DNA from: Flavobacterium sp.
GTDB taxonomy: Bacteria > Bacteroidota > Bacteroidia > Flavobacteriales > Flavobacteriaceae
Length of the DNA: 64,000 bases
Direction of reading: 5' to 3'
NCBI RefSeq assembly: GCF_035195345.1
Contig: NZ_CP136574.1
Coordinates: 1,116,001 to 1,180,000 of the forward strand
Shown here one piece after another: positions 17,174-26,200 of this stretch. The notes under the pieces are model-generated. The model had not been told where the DNA came from. It did no database searches and saw nothing but the letters and a program-made list of their open reading frames with translations. A program made the translations under genes and the position numbers. The stretch's first letter is position 1. Each line of letters opens with the position of its first letter.

Positions 17174-18703
17174 ATGAAAAAAATCTGCTTTATACTAGTA
17201 TTGTGCCATAGTTTTATAGCTTTAGCCCAAACCCCAACATTCACTTGGAGTGAAGGTAACTCTTCAATTGAAAATGAACTCAATTATTCGATTCAAAACT
17301 ATTTTGATGGTAAACGAATTTTTAATGTAAGATCTATTTACAACGATAAAATATTCAATAAAGATGTTTTTGTCGATATATTTTCCTCAAATGATGATTT
17401 TGAAAAAGATGAAAATAATTTTTCAATTGGATTAGAACAACCCGTAATGGGATTGAATACAAAAACAATTACTGCTCTATTTCCGCTATCTAATAAAGAA
17501 TATGTATATTTTGTGACTGAGTTTAATAGCGAAACTAAAGAATTTGAACTTTTTACACAAAAAGTAAATATTGATACGGGGACAAAAACAAAGGCAAGTT
17601 TTTTATTGAAAATGCCCGCAAAAAACGCGTTCAATATTGGCGACTATTTTATAGCTCAATCTGAAAACAAACAATTTTACGGTATAGTTTCCCGCCCAAC
17701 AGGCGATAAAAAGCTAAACGAAAAGGCAACACTTTATGTTGTAGATTCAAATTTTAAAATTGTAAAAAGCAAAGAATATGAATTTGGATTTACTACAAAA
17801 CAATCGTTTGATATTAAAATTCACATAACAAATAATGGCAATATAGCGCTAGTAAGAGAACTTGATTTACCCAAAATAAAGCCTTATAAATCACTTTTTT
17901 ATTGGGATACAAAAACAGAAAATATTGCAGAGCACAATTTAAAACAAGATTTAGACTTTCAAGTTTCTCAATTCAAATGGAAAGAATCTGAAAACGGAAG
18001 CTATTTTATTGCAGGTGTTAGCGACGGAAAAAGAAAAGTAACCATTGATTTAGGAGGAGCCTTGCCTGAAGGAAATCCGGTTAATGAATTACTATTAATG
18101 CATTTTGATGCAACAGGCAAAATCACCCTAAACATAAAAACGACTTTAGAAAAACAAAATAATTTAAATTTTGAAAAAGTAATTCTAAAAGACAATAAAT
18201 TGTGGTTACTTTGCAATGAAATGTATACTGGATCTAAAAGATTACCTGCTCCTGACCCATCAAAACCGTTAGAAAGACCCATAGAATACTCATATGTTTC
18301 AACAGGCTATGGCATAATCAAACTTGATGCTTCAACAGGAAAAATCGATTGGTTTACCCGAATAAACAACCTTGAACCTAGAACCATTAATGATAATGGA
18401 GATCATTTAAAATACTTGTATTTCTTTAGAAACAATCAATTGGTTTTGATTTATAACGATTCTAGAGATATTAATCCAAATTCCAAGTATTTTGTTCGCA
18501 ATAGTCGTTTTGCTGTAACAAGTATCATTAACAATGAAGGAGAAATTGTAAGCACAAAAGATATTCCAAATTCTGGTGTGGGTAAAACATATAACTTTTG
18601 TTATGAATTAGATTTATCCTTTGCTTTACCTGTAGATGAGAACAATTTCATTGTGCGCTCTCGTTGTGGAAATTCTGCACGATATGGTTATTTAAAATTT
18701 TAG
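17174..18703 (+). CDS. Secreted protein of unknown function
   Basis: A 509-residue protein with a clear signal peptide (KKICFILVLCHSFIALAQ, cut near residue 19). The rest is beta-rich with repeated short strands and Asp/Asn/Gly turns (LYVVDSNFKIVKSKEYEF, LMHFDATGKITLN, IIKLDASTGKIDWFTRIN), suggesting a beta-propeller-like periplasmic or surface protein. No T9SS sorting domain, lipobox or catalytic motif is seen. The reading frame continues upstream to 17105, but the extra 23 codons run through the lysS terminator, so the ATG at 17174 is the start. I do not recognise the family. Confidence 0.75.
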   Translation: MKKICFILVLCHSFIALAQTPTFTWSEGNSSIENELNYSIQNYFDGKRIFNVRSIYNDKIFNKDVFVDIFSSNDDFEKDENNFSIGLEQPVMGLNTKTITALFPLSNKEYVYFVTEFNSETKEFELFTQKVNIDTGTKTKASFLLKMPAKNAFNIGDYFIAQSENKQFYGIVSRPTGDKKLNEKATLYVVDSNFKIVKSKEYEFGFTTKQSFDIKIHITNNGNIALVRELDLPKIKPYKSLFYWDTKTENIAEHNLKQDLDFQVSQFKWKESENGSYFIAGVSDGKRKVTIDLGGALPEGNPVNELLLMHFDATGKITLNIKTTLEKQNNLNFEKVILKDNKLWLLCNEMYTGSKRLPAPDPSKPLERPIEYSYVSTGYGIIKLDASTGKIDWFTRINNLEPRTINDNGDHLKYLYFFRNNQLVLIYNDSRDINPNSKYFVRNSRFAVTSIINNEGEIVSTKDIPNSGVGKTYNFCYELDLSFALPVDENNFIVRSRCGNSARYGYLKF

Positions 18704-18788
18704 TTTAAAATATTTTTTTAGAGAAATATTAAACTTTTTTATATTTACATAGTCTTATATAGACAAAACATAAATACACAAATAAATT

Positions 18789-19208
18789 ATGAAAAAACTT
18801 ATTTTAGTTATAGCACTTACATTAAGTAGCTTAACATTTGCTCAAAGTAGAAAATCTATCGAAATGACACCAGAACAAGTAGCGGAGCTTCAAACCAAAA
18901 AAATGACACTTGATTTAGATTTGACCGCAAATCAGCAAAAAGAAGTAAAGGCACTATTGTTAGAAGAAGCTAAAAAAAGAGAGGCTATTAAAACGGAGAT
19001 GAAAGCAAGAAAAGCTGAAGACAAAAAAGTTACATCAGACGAAAAATACAAAAAACAAATTGAAGCTTTAGATAATCAAATTGAATTAAAATCTAAAATG
19101 AAAAAAGTTTTAAACCCAGAACAAATGAAAAAATGGGAAGAAAAACAAAATTATCGCAAAGAAATGATTGGAAAAGCAAAAAGAAAAGCGAAAGAAAACA
19201 AAGAATAA
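18789..19208 (+). CDS. Secreted Spy/CpxP-like helical protein (DUF4890-like)
   Basis: A 139-residue protein: signal peptide (1-18, ending LTFAQ), then an almost wholly helical, Lys/Glu-rich region. The paired motifs MTPEQVAELQTKKM (about 25-38) and LNPEQMKKWEEKQN (about 109-122) resemble the LTxxQ repeats of Spy/CpxP periplasmic proteins and of DUF4890. Such proteins are often chaperone-like envelope-stress factors, but the role here is unknown. The next gene, a similar small secreted helical protein, lies 82 nt downstream. Confidence 0.75.
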   Translation: MKKLILVIALTLSSLTFAQSRKSIEMTPEQVAELQTKKMTLDLDLTANQQKEVKALLLEEAKKREAIKTEMKARKAEDKKVTSDEKYKKQIEALDNQIELKSKMKKVLNPEQMKKWEEKQNYRKEMIGKAKRKAKENKE

Positions 19209-19290
19209 TTCTGAAAATATAGCCTTTTTTTTGTTTTTATTCTAAAAATAATTTAGATTTGACAAACTAAAAATAAATTTTACACAAATT

Positions 19291-19653
19291 ATGAAAAAAA
19301 TAATCATTGCATTTGTATTGTTTATTGGCTTTTCTTATTTAGCTAATGCACAAGAAGTTAACAAAGGAAAGTCTTCTACAACCCAAATTGTAAAAAAAGA
19401 AGTTGATTTTAACGATTTAGCCAAAAAAGAAACATATAAATTGGTTGAATTACTGCAATTAGACCAACAAATGGCTAAAGACTTAAATGGATTGTTTTTA
19501 TATAAACACAATCAATTGAATTTAGCTAAAAATGAAAATGAAAAAAAGCAAATTAGTGAACAAATTGAAGCTAAATTAAGAGCTACTTTTACTACAGCAC
19601 AAATGGAAAAGATTACTAGTCAATCTGATTTACTTTACAAATTAACACATTAA
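19291..19653 (+). CDS. Small secreted helical protein
   Basis: A 120-residue protein with a signal peptide (1-20, ending YLANAQ) and a Lys-rich helical body. Residues about 45-115 (YKLVELLQLDQQMAKDLNGL, then KLRATFTTAQMEKI) show the same 'TxxQ' spacing as the gene before it, so the two may be distant Spy-like paralogues. It may share a transcript with that gene, since only one strong terminator follows, at 19654. Function unknown. Confidence 0.7.
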   Translation: MKKIIIAFVLFIGFSYLANAQEVNKGKSSTTQIVKKEVDFNDLAKKETYKLVELLQLDQQMAKDLNGLFLYKHNQLNLAKNENEKKQISEQIEAKLRATFTTAQMEKITSQSDLLYKLTH

Positions 19654-19682
19654 AATAAGTCCCGATTTTATCGGGACTTATT
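19654..19682. terminator. Bidirectional terminator between convergent genes
   Basis: 12-bp stem AATAAGTCCCGA (19654-19665) and TCGGGACTTATT (19671-19682) with A- and T-runs on both sides. It serves the secreted protein (+) and hemL (-). Its core AAGTCCCGAT recurs in the terminator at 37356. Confidence 0.9.
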
Positions 19683-19684
19683 TT

Positions 19685-20971
19685 TTATAATTCTTTTGCA
19701 ACCTCTTTAATTGCATTAATTGTGAAATCCAAATCTTCATAAGTTAAAGCATCTGTTATAAACCATGTTTCATATGCAGATGGAGCAATATAAACCCCTC
19801 GTTTTAACAATCCGTGAAAAAACTTCTTAAAGGTTTCATTATCACCATTTTTTGCCGTTGAAAAATCATAAACTGGATTGGCATCAAAATGAACTGAAAT
19901 CATAGAACCAACTCTATTAACTGTAAAAGCAATCCCTTCTTGTGTTAGCGCATTTTGAATTCCATTTTCTAAATAAGCTGTTTTTTCTTCCAAGCGATTA
20001 AAAATTTCAGAATCTGAATTCAGTGCTTTTAACATTTCTAATCCTGCAGCCATAGCCAAAGGATTACCTGATAAGGTTCCTGCTTGATAAACAGGCCCTA
20101 GTGGGGCTAAATAATTCATAATTTCTTCTCGAGCTGCAAATGCCCCAACAGGCAAACCACCTCCAATTACTTTTCCAAAACAAACAATATCAGCCTGAAT
20201 TCCATATAATTCTTGAGCACCACCTTTAGACAATCGAAATCCCGTCATTACTTCGTCAAAAATTAACAATGCCCCTTGTTCTACACAAACTGCCTTCAAG
20301 GCTTCTAAAAAGCCCTTTTTTGGAGGAATACAACCCATGTTTCCTGCTACTGGCTCAATAATAATTGCTGCAATTTCATTTTTATTAGCTTCAAATAAAG
20401 ACCTAACATTTTCAATATCATTATAAGCAGCTAAGAGTGTGTCTTTTGCTGTACCTTGAGTTACTCCTGGACTATTTGGAACTCCAAAAGTACTTAGTCC
20501 GCTTCCAGCTGCAATTAAAAACGAATCAGAATGTCCATGATAACAACCTGAAAATTTTATAATTTTATCACGCTTGGTATAACCTCTAGCCAATCGTATC
20601 GCACTCATACAAGCTTCAGTCCCAGAATTTACAAATCTAATTTTATCTATATTTGGCACCATTGCAACTGCTAATTGAGCAATTTGAGTTTCTAACTCAG
20701 TTGGCATCCCAAATGAAGTCCCTTTTTTTGCTTTTTCTATAACAGCATTAACAACAGGTTCATAGGCATGACCTAAAATCATTGGACCCCAAGAATTAAT
20801 ATAATCAATTAATTTATTTCCATCCACATCATACAAATAAGCACCTTTTGCTTCTTTTACGAAAATTGGTGTTCCTCCTACCCCTTTAAAAGCTCTTACT
20901 GGAGAATTTACTCCCCCTGGTATTACTTTATTTGCTTCTACAAATAATTCGCTACTTCTTTTATACAACAT
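19685..20971 (-). CDS. hemL: Glutamate-1-semialdehyde 2,1-aminomutase
   Basis: A 428-residue fold-type I PLP aminomutase that turns glutamate-1-semialdehyde into 5-aminolevulinate, the first tetrapyrrole precursor of the C5 pathway. Motifs: NSGTEA (115-120), SGCYHGHSD (141-149), the cofactor aspartate in IFDEVMTGFR (237-246) and the PLP lysine K267 in FGKVIGGGLPVG. Length matches the family. Its ATG overlaps the stop of the upstream glucosaminidase gene by one base, so translation is probably coupled. Confidence 0.96.
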   Translation of the reverse strand: MLYKRSSELFVEANKVIPGGVNSPVRAFKGVGGTPIFVKEAKGAYLYDVDGNKLIDYINSWGPMILGHAYEPVVNAVIEKAKKGTSFGMPTELETQIAQLAVAMVPNIDKIRFVNSGTEACMSAIRLARGYTKRDKIIKFSGCYHGHSDSFLIAAGSGLSTFGVPNSPGVTQGTAKDTLLAAYNDIENVRSLFEANKNEIAAIIIEPVAGNMGCIPPKKGFLEALKAVCVEQGALLIFDEVMTGFRLSKGGAQELYGIQADIVCFGKVIGGGLPVGAFAAREEIMNYLAPLGPVYQAGTLSGNPLAMAAGLEMLKALNSDSEIFNRLEEKTAYLENGIQNALTQEGIAFTVNRVGSMISVHFDANPVYDFSTAKNGDNETFKKFFHGLLKRGVYIAPSAYETWFITDALTYEDLDFTINAIKEVAKEL

Positions 20972-21834
20972 TATTTAATTTTTATTTGTTGCCCAATTGC
21001 AATTGCAACATCAGACATATTATTTAATTTCATCAAATCCTCTACGGTGAGATTAAATTTTCTTGAAAGAGAAAATAATGTATCTCCTTTTTGAATCGTA
21101 TAAAAATCACTATTTTTAATTGCAACAATATCTTTTTTAATTGGGACAAATTCTCTATTTAAAACCTCATTATCAAAACTATACAATTCAAAACGTTCTA
21201 TTAATCCTATCAACTTGTCTGGATATTTTACATCTGTTGCATAACCTGCAGCTTTAAGCCCCTTTGCCCAAGATTCATAATCTCCTTTATCTAATTTAAA
21301 TAAATTCGAATAACGAGGTCTTGAAGTTAAAAATAAAGAATGATCTCTATACGATTCTGACGGATGTTGATACTTTCTAAAACATTCCTGCTCTGCATCA
21401 TCATCATGACGTACACTCTCTCCTGTCCAACCAGTGTGACATTTTATTCCAAAATGATTATTAGCGGTTTGTGCTAATTTCCCTTTTCCTGCCCCTGATT
21501 CTAAAATTCCTTGAGCTAAAGTAATACTTGCTGGAATTCCGTAATTTTTCATGTTATTTTGAGCAATTTCTTTAAAATTTTCTACATATAATTTAATTTC
21601 TTCAGTGTAGGTTTTAACATTAGAAGTTGCATCTAAACTAACCTCCGAATTGGTTATAGCCTTAGTAACTGAAGAGGAATTTGTAACAGTAGGCTTTGTA
21701 ACTGTTTTAGGTTGTGTAACCGTCTTTTTATTAGTTATAACTTTAGTTTTTGATGTTGTTCTAACCACTGGTCGAGAACTTGAACAACTCACTACTAAAA
21801 GAGTTAAAAAGAAAAGAGTTACTTTAGTTTTCAT
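20971..21834 (-). CDS. Glucosaminidase lipoprotein with LysM domain
   Basis: A 287-residue peptidoglycan hydrolase. The start at 21834 gives a lipoprotein signal (FFLTLLVVSC, Cys17); a longer frame to 21924 adds 30 residues lacking signal character and is not preferred. After a Lys/Thr/Val-rich linker (about 20-70) comes the glucosaminidase domain (GH73/FlgJ-like) with the likely catalytic Glu in ASITLAQGILESGAGKG and the motif NNHFGIKCH. A C-terminal LysM (YTIQKGDTLFSLSRKFNL) binds peptidoglycan. It should act in the periplasm. It lies between the ACC-deaminase-like gene and hemL in one minus-strand run. Confidence 0.88.
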   Translation of the reverse strand: MKTKVTLFFLTLLVVSCSSSRPVVRTTSKTKVITNKKTVTQPKTVTKPTVTNSSSVTKAITNSEVSLDATSNVKTYTEEIKLYVENFKEIAQNNMKNYGIPASITLAQGILESGAGKGKLAQTANNHFGIKCHTGWTGESVRHDDDAEQECFRKYQHPSESYRDHSLFLTSRPRYSNLFKLDKGDYESWAKGLKAAGYATDVKYPDKLIGLIERFELYSFDNEVLNREFVPIKKDIVAIKNSDFYTIQKGDTLFSLSRKFNLTVEDLMKLNNMSDVAIAIGQQIKIK

Positions 21835-21901
21835 ATTTGATAATATGCTTATTTGCGATCCTAAATGACACATCTTTTGTATTGATATTAGCCTAAATAA
21901 T

Positions 21902-22825
21902 TTATTTATTAATAAAAATTTCATCGTACTTTAAAATTTCTTTGTTCTTGTTTTTTAATACAAAATTCATGCCTTTAATCCCTTGTAAACCACCCGTATG
22001 AATCATTAATATTTTTGAATTTGGTTGAAAATAATCTTTCTTAATCATATCTAAAACCCCAAAAACCATTTTACCAGTATACACAGGATCTAATTGAATA
22101 TTTGTTTGATTATAAAATGAATTTAAAAAAAAAATCAACTCATCTGTTACTTTTCCATAACCTCCAAAATGATATTCATCATTAACATTCCAATTGGTTT
22201 TGGATACAAAATTACGAATAACCTCTGACAAAAAAGCACCTTTTAATGAAGAAAATCCGATTAACTGCTGCTTGTTAATTGATGAATTAATCAAACCTGA
22301 AAAAGTTCCTCCAGTTCCTATAGCACAAGTAATATGAGTGAAAAAATCTTTGTCATCAGCTGTAATAATTTCTTCACAACCTTTTATTGCAAGTTCATTA
22401 GTGCCTCCTTCAGGGATTAAGTAAAAATTTCCAAACTTTTTATGCAAATTTTCAATAAAAACGGGGTCTTCTTTTATGCGATAACTTGTTCTGTCAACAA
22501 AATAAAACTGCATTCCAAACTCTTTTGCTTTTGACAAAGTTGGATTTTCATGTATTTTATTTCCTATTTCTTCTCCTCTAATTACACCAATAGTTTTAAA
22601 ACCAAACTCAGCCCCTGCTCCTGCAACAGCTAAAATGTGATTAGAAAAAGCACCTCCAAATGTTAATAAAGTTGAATAACCTAAAGAAGTTGCATTATGA
22701 ATATTGTATTTAAGTTTTCTGAATTTATTTCCAGAAATTATGGGATGCAACAAATCCTCTCTTTTAATATAGAGTTCTATATCCTTAGGAAATGTAATTT
22801 GTATTTTTTGATTTATTGATTGCAT
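21902..22825 (-). CDS. ACC deaminase/D-cysteine desulfhydrase-like PLP enzyme
   Basis: A 307-residue fold-type II PLP enzyme of the ACC deaminase/D-cysteine desulfhydrase group. The PLP lysine should be K34 in SGNKFRKLKYN; a glycine-rich phosphate loop (AIGTGGTFSGL) is near 167-177, and the C-terminal IHTGGLQGIKGMN is typical. True ACC deaminase needs specific tyrosines that I could not map safely, so the substrate (D-cysteine, other D-amino acids or ACC) is open. It heads a run with the glucosaminidase and hemL genes and has a TATCTTTG box upstream. Confidence 0.85.
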   Translation of the reverse strand: MQSINQKIQITFPKDIELYIKREDLLHPIISGNKFRKLKYNIHNATSLGYSTLLTFGGAFSNHILAVAGAGAEFGFKTIGVIRGEEIGNKIHENPTLSKAKEFGMQFYFVDRTSYRIKEDPVFIENLHKKFGNFYLIPEGGTNELAIKGCEEIITADDKDFFTHITCAIGTGGTFSGLINSSINKQQLIGFSSLKGAFLSEVIRNFVSKTNWNVNDEYHFGGYGKVTDELIFFLNSFYNQTNIQLDPVYTGKMVFGVLDMIKKDYFQPNSKILMIHTGGLQGIKGMNFVLKNKNKEILKYDEIFINK

Positions 22826-22839
22826 ATAATATCTTATTT

Positions 22840-22847
22840 CAAAGATA
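22840..22847 (-). promoter_or_regulatory. -7 box of the ACC-deaminase-like/hemL run
   Basis: Minus-strand TATCTTTG, about 15 nt upstream of the ATG at 22825. No -33 box at proper spacing was found. Confidence 0.5.
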
Positions 22848-23083
22848 CATCAAAAGGACTAATGTTTAAAAATGATATGTAAAAAATAAAAACAAATAAA
22901 TTGTATTGTTAAAACTAGTTTAATAATACTAAAAAAATGATTATAGTTATTTCTTAAGAAAACACCCTTTAGAGAATAAATACATGTAGATATTGTTCTA
23001 TTTATTACATTAAAATCATTACAATCAAAGGATTAATATATTTATATTGAAAAAAAATCCGTATTTTATTTCACAATACTGAA

Positions 23084-23111
23084 TTGATTTAATAAAATTT
23101 ATGTAAGTTTA
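23084..23111 (+). promoter_or_regulatory. Possible promoter of the 1389-residue surface protein
   Basis: TTG (23084-23086), a 17-nt spacer and TAAGTTTA (23104-23111), one base off TAnnTTTG. It would give a leader of about 100 nt that carries the palindrome at 23177. The rest of the 22848-23083 gap is AT-rich with no gene or repeat that I can support. Confidence 0.4.
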
Positions 23112-23176
23112 CGGAGTTAATGATTTTTTAGTTGAAACTAAATAATTCATAAAGAGTATAAATTCAAATTATCCTT

Positions 23177-23216
23177 AATTATAACAAATAGACTATTTGT
23201 TATAATTATTTTTTTT
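23177..23216 (+). promoter_or_regulatory. Perfect palindrome and T-run just before a start codon
   Basis: Arms of 15 bp, AATTATAACAAATAG (23177-23191) and CTATTTGTTATAATT (23193-23207), flank a single central base. A run of T follows to 23216, ending 4 nt before the ATG at 23220. It has the form of an intrinsic terminator (attenuator) or of an operator. Confidence 0.65.
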
Positions 23217-23219
23217 GTT

Positions 23220-26200
23220 ATGAAAAATTATTTTTCCCTTTTAAATGCTATGTTTAAAAATATAAAAACAAACATCTTTGACTTATTAGTTCTTTTATTT
23301 ACATTAAAATATTTATTCTTAATACAAGACACTAATAAATTTATTTCTCTATCTGAAATAGTAGTCTATATAACTATATTAGCTGTTATAGTACAAAAAA
23401 TATGCTCAAATACAAAAACTGAGTTAGTACGAATAGCTTCTAATCCTTTTTTTAAACACATCAAAATTTGCTGTGTACTATTTGTTTTAGTATTTTTCTC
23501 AAACGATTTAATTGCGCAAGGTACAACTTGTTCAACAGCAACACCACTTACAATAAATGGTGCTTGTGTTGCAGGAACAATCAATGATTCTACACAAGAT
23601 ACTCCAATTGCATCTGGTTGCTCATTTAATACTTTCAGAAGAGAAGGGTGGTACTCTTTCACAGTAACAGGCGGACCACTAAACATTACTATCACAGCAG
23701 ATGCTGCAAATCGTGATTTATTTCTTCAATTAATATCATCATCTAATAATACTTGTGGAGGAACTTTAACTCAAATAAATTGTGCGAATGCAACACAAAC
23801 AAATGGCGCACAAACAGAAACAATAACATCGATTTTAGCCAATGGAACCTATTATATCAAAGTCATTAATAATAGAAATAACAATGATATGATTTTAAAT
23901 AGTATTTGTGTAACATCATTTGCCGACGATTGCAATAATGCTATTCCTTTAACATTAAATACTAGTAGTTGTTCATATTCAAACTATACAACAGTTGGCG
24001 CTACAGATTCAACATCACCATCCATACCTCCTATGCCAGGATGTGCTAGTTATACAGGTGGAGATGTTTGGTTTAGTTTTGTTGTGCCTGCAAATGGAAA
24101 AGTTACAATAGACACTCAATCAGGAGGATTAACTGACAGTGGAATGGCTTGGTATACAGGCTCCTGTAGTGGATTAACATTACTAGAGTGTAACGATGAC
24201 GATAGTGCAAATGGGCTAATGTCAAGCATCACTAGAACTGATTTAATCCCAGGAACTACTATTTATGTTCGCTTTTGGGAATACTCAAACGATAATCAAG
24301 GTACATTCGGAATTTGTGCTACTTCACCTACACCCCCTGTCAATGACATTTGTTCAGGAGCAATTTCTTTAACTTCAAGTACTATTTGCACAACAACTAC
24401 AGGCTCTACTTTTGGAGCTACAGACAATAACGAAACAGGGGATTGTACTCAAGGTACAGCTGAAGAAGCTGTATGGTACAGTTTTGTGGCAGTTTCTACC
24501 AGTCACGTTGTGACCGTTGACGGCGCAGCAGATATAGATTCTGTACTCGGGGTTATTTCTAGTTGTGGATCAACTGTAATACCAACTGGTGGAGATTGTA
24601 TTGATGTAACATTTGATGACGGTATAGAAACAAGAACTCTAACAAACTTAACAATAGGAAACACATATTACATTCAAGTTTATGATTATTGGGGAATTAA
24701 AACAGCTAATGCATTTACAATTTGTGTGACTCATATACCACCTGCTATTTCAAGTTTAACTACTTCAAGCGGCTGTGTTGGATCCTCTTTAGTTATCAAT
24801 GGAACTAATTTATCTAACGCAACATCTGTAACAATAGGCGGAACAGCCGCTGCCATAACTGCAAATACACCAAACTCAATAACGGTTACTGTAGGGTCTG
24901 GTACTACAGGCACGGTGATAGTTACAACCCCTGGAGGTTCTGCAACATCATCAAACACTTTTACAGTAAACCCAATTTTATATGCTGGTGTAAGTATCGC
25001 TTCGAATGATGCAGATAATGTCATTTGCGCAGGCACAAGTGTAACATTTACGGCTACGCCAACAAATGGTGGAGTAGCACCAACCTATCAATGGTTTGTT
25101 AATGGTTCCGCAGTTAGTGGACAAACAAACACAACATTCACTTCTACAACTTTAGCAAACAATAATATAGTAACAGTTAGAATGACTTCTAATGCAACAC
25201 CCTGTTTAACAGGTTCGCCAGCAACTTCTTCTGGAATTACTATGACAGTAAACCCTGTTTTACCTGCTAGTGTAAGTGTTGCTTCGAATGATGCAGACAA
25301 TACCATTTGTGCAGGTACAAGTGTAACATTTACGGCTACGCCAACAAATGGTGGAACAGCTCCAACCTATCAATGGTTTGTTAATGGTTCCGCAGTTAGC
25401 GGACAAACAAACACAACATTCACTTCTACAACTTTAACAAATAACAATGTAGTAACAGTTAGAATGACTTCTAATGCAATACCTTGTTTAACTGGTTCAT
25501 CTGTAACTTCTACTGGAATTACTATGATTGTAAATCCAATTCCAACTGCAACTATTTCAGGAAATAATGGAACTATTTGTAACAACGGAACGGCAACTTT
25601 TACTATAGCAGGTACAAACGGGGCTGTAGTTACTTATACAATTAATAGTGGGGCTAACCAAACAATAACATTAACGAGTGGTGCAGCAACGGTAACTATT
25701 CCAAATGTTATTGCAAATCAAACTTTAAATTTAGTTTCGGTTAGTTTAGGATCTTGTACCGCTTCATTAAGTAACTCATTAACTGTAACTGTTGGTGCTG
25801 TTGCAACATGGAATGGAACGACTTGGTCTCCTACAAGACCAGCTGCTAATATGGGAATCGTTTTTAACGGAACGTATACTACCTCAGGAACAATTGAAGG
25901 ATGTAATTGCACAATTAACTCAGGAAATGTAACGATTGCTTCTGGTGACACTATGTTACTTAGTAATGAATTAATTGTGATTGGTGGAACATTTACTGTA
26001 GAAAACAATGCGAATTTAATTCAAACGAACAATGTGACAAATAGTGGTAATATTACTTATAAAAGAACTTCGCCACTAACGGTTAATACTTCAGATTATG
26101 TTTACTGGGCAACACCTGTGAGCGGTCAAACTGTCCCAAGTGGATGGAATTATTTTTGGGATAATGCAGCCAGCACAAGTGGAAATTGGATTGCTGCTTC

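Noticed and set aside
24731..26008. Minus-strand ORFs opposite the 1389-residue protein
   Set aside because: They mirror the Thr/Val-rich repeats of the plus-strand gene, have no export signal or known motif and occur in repeat-length series.
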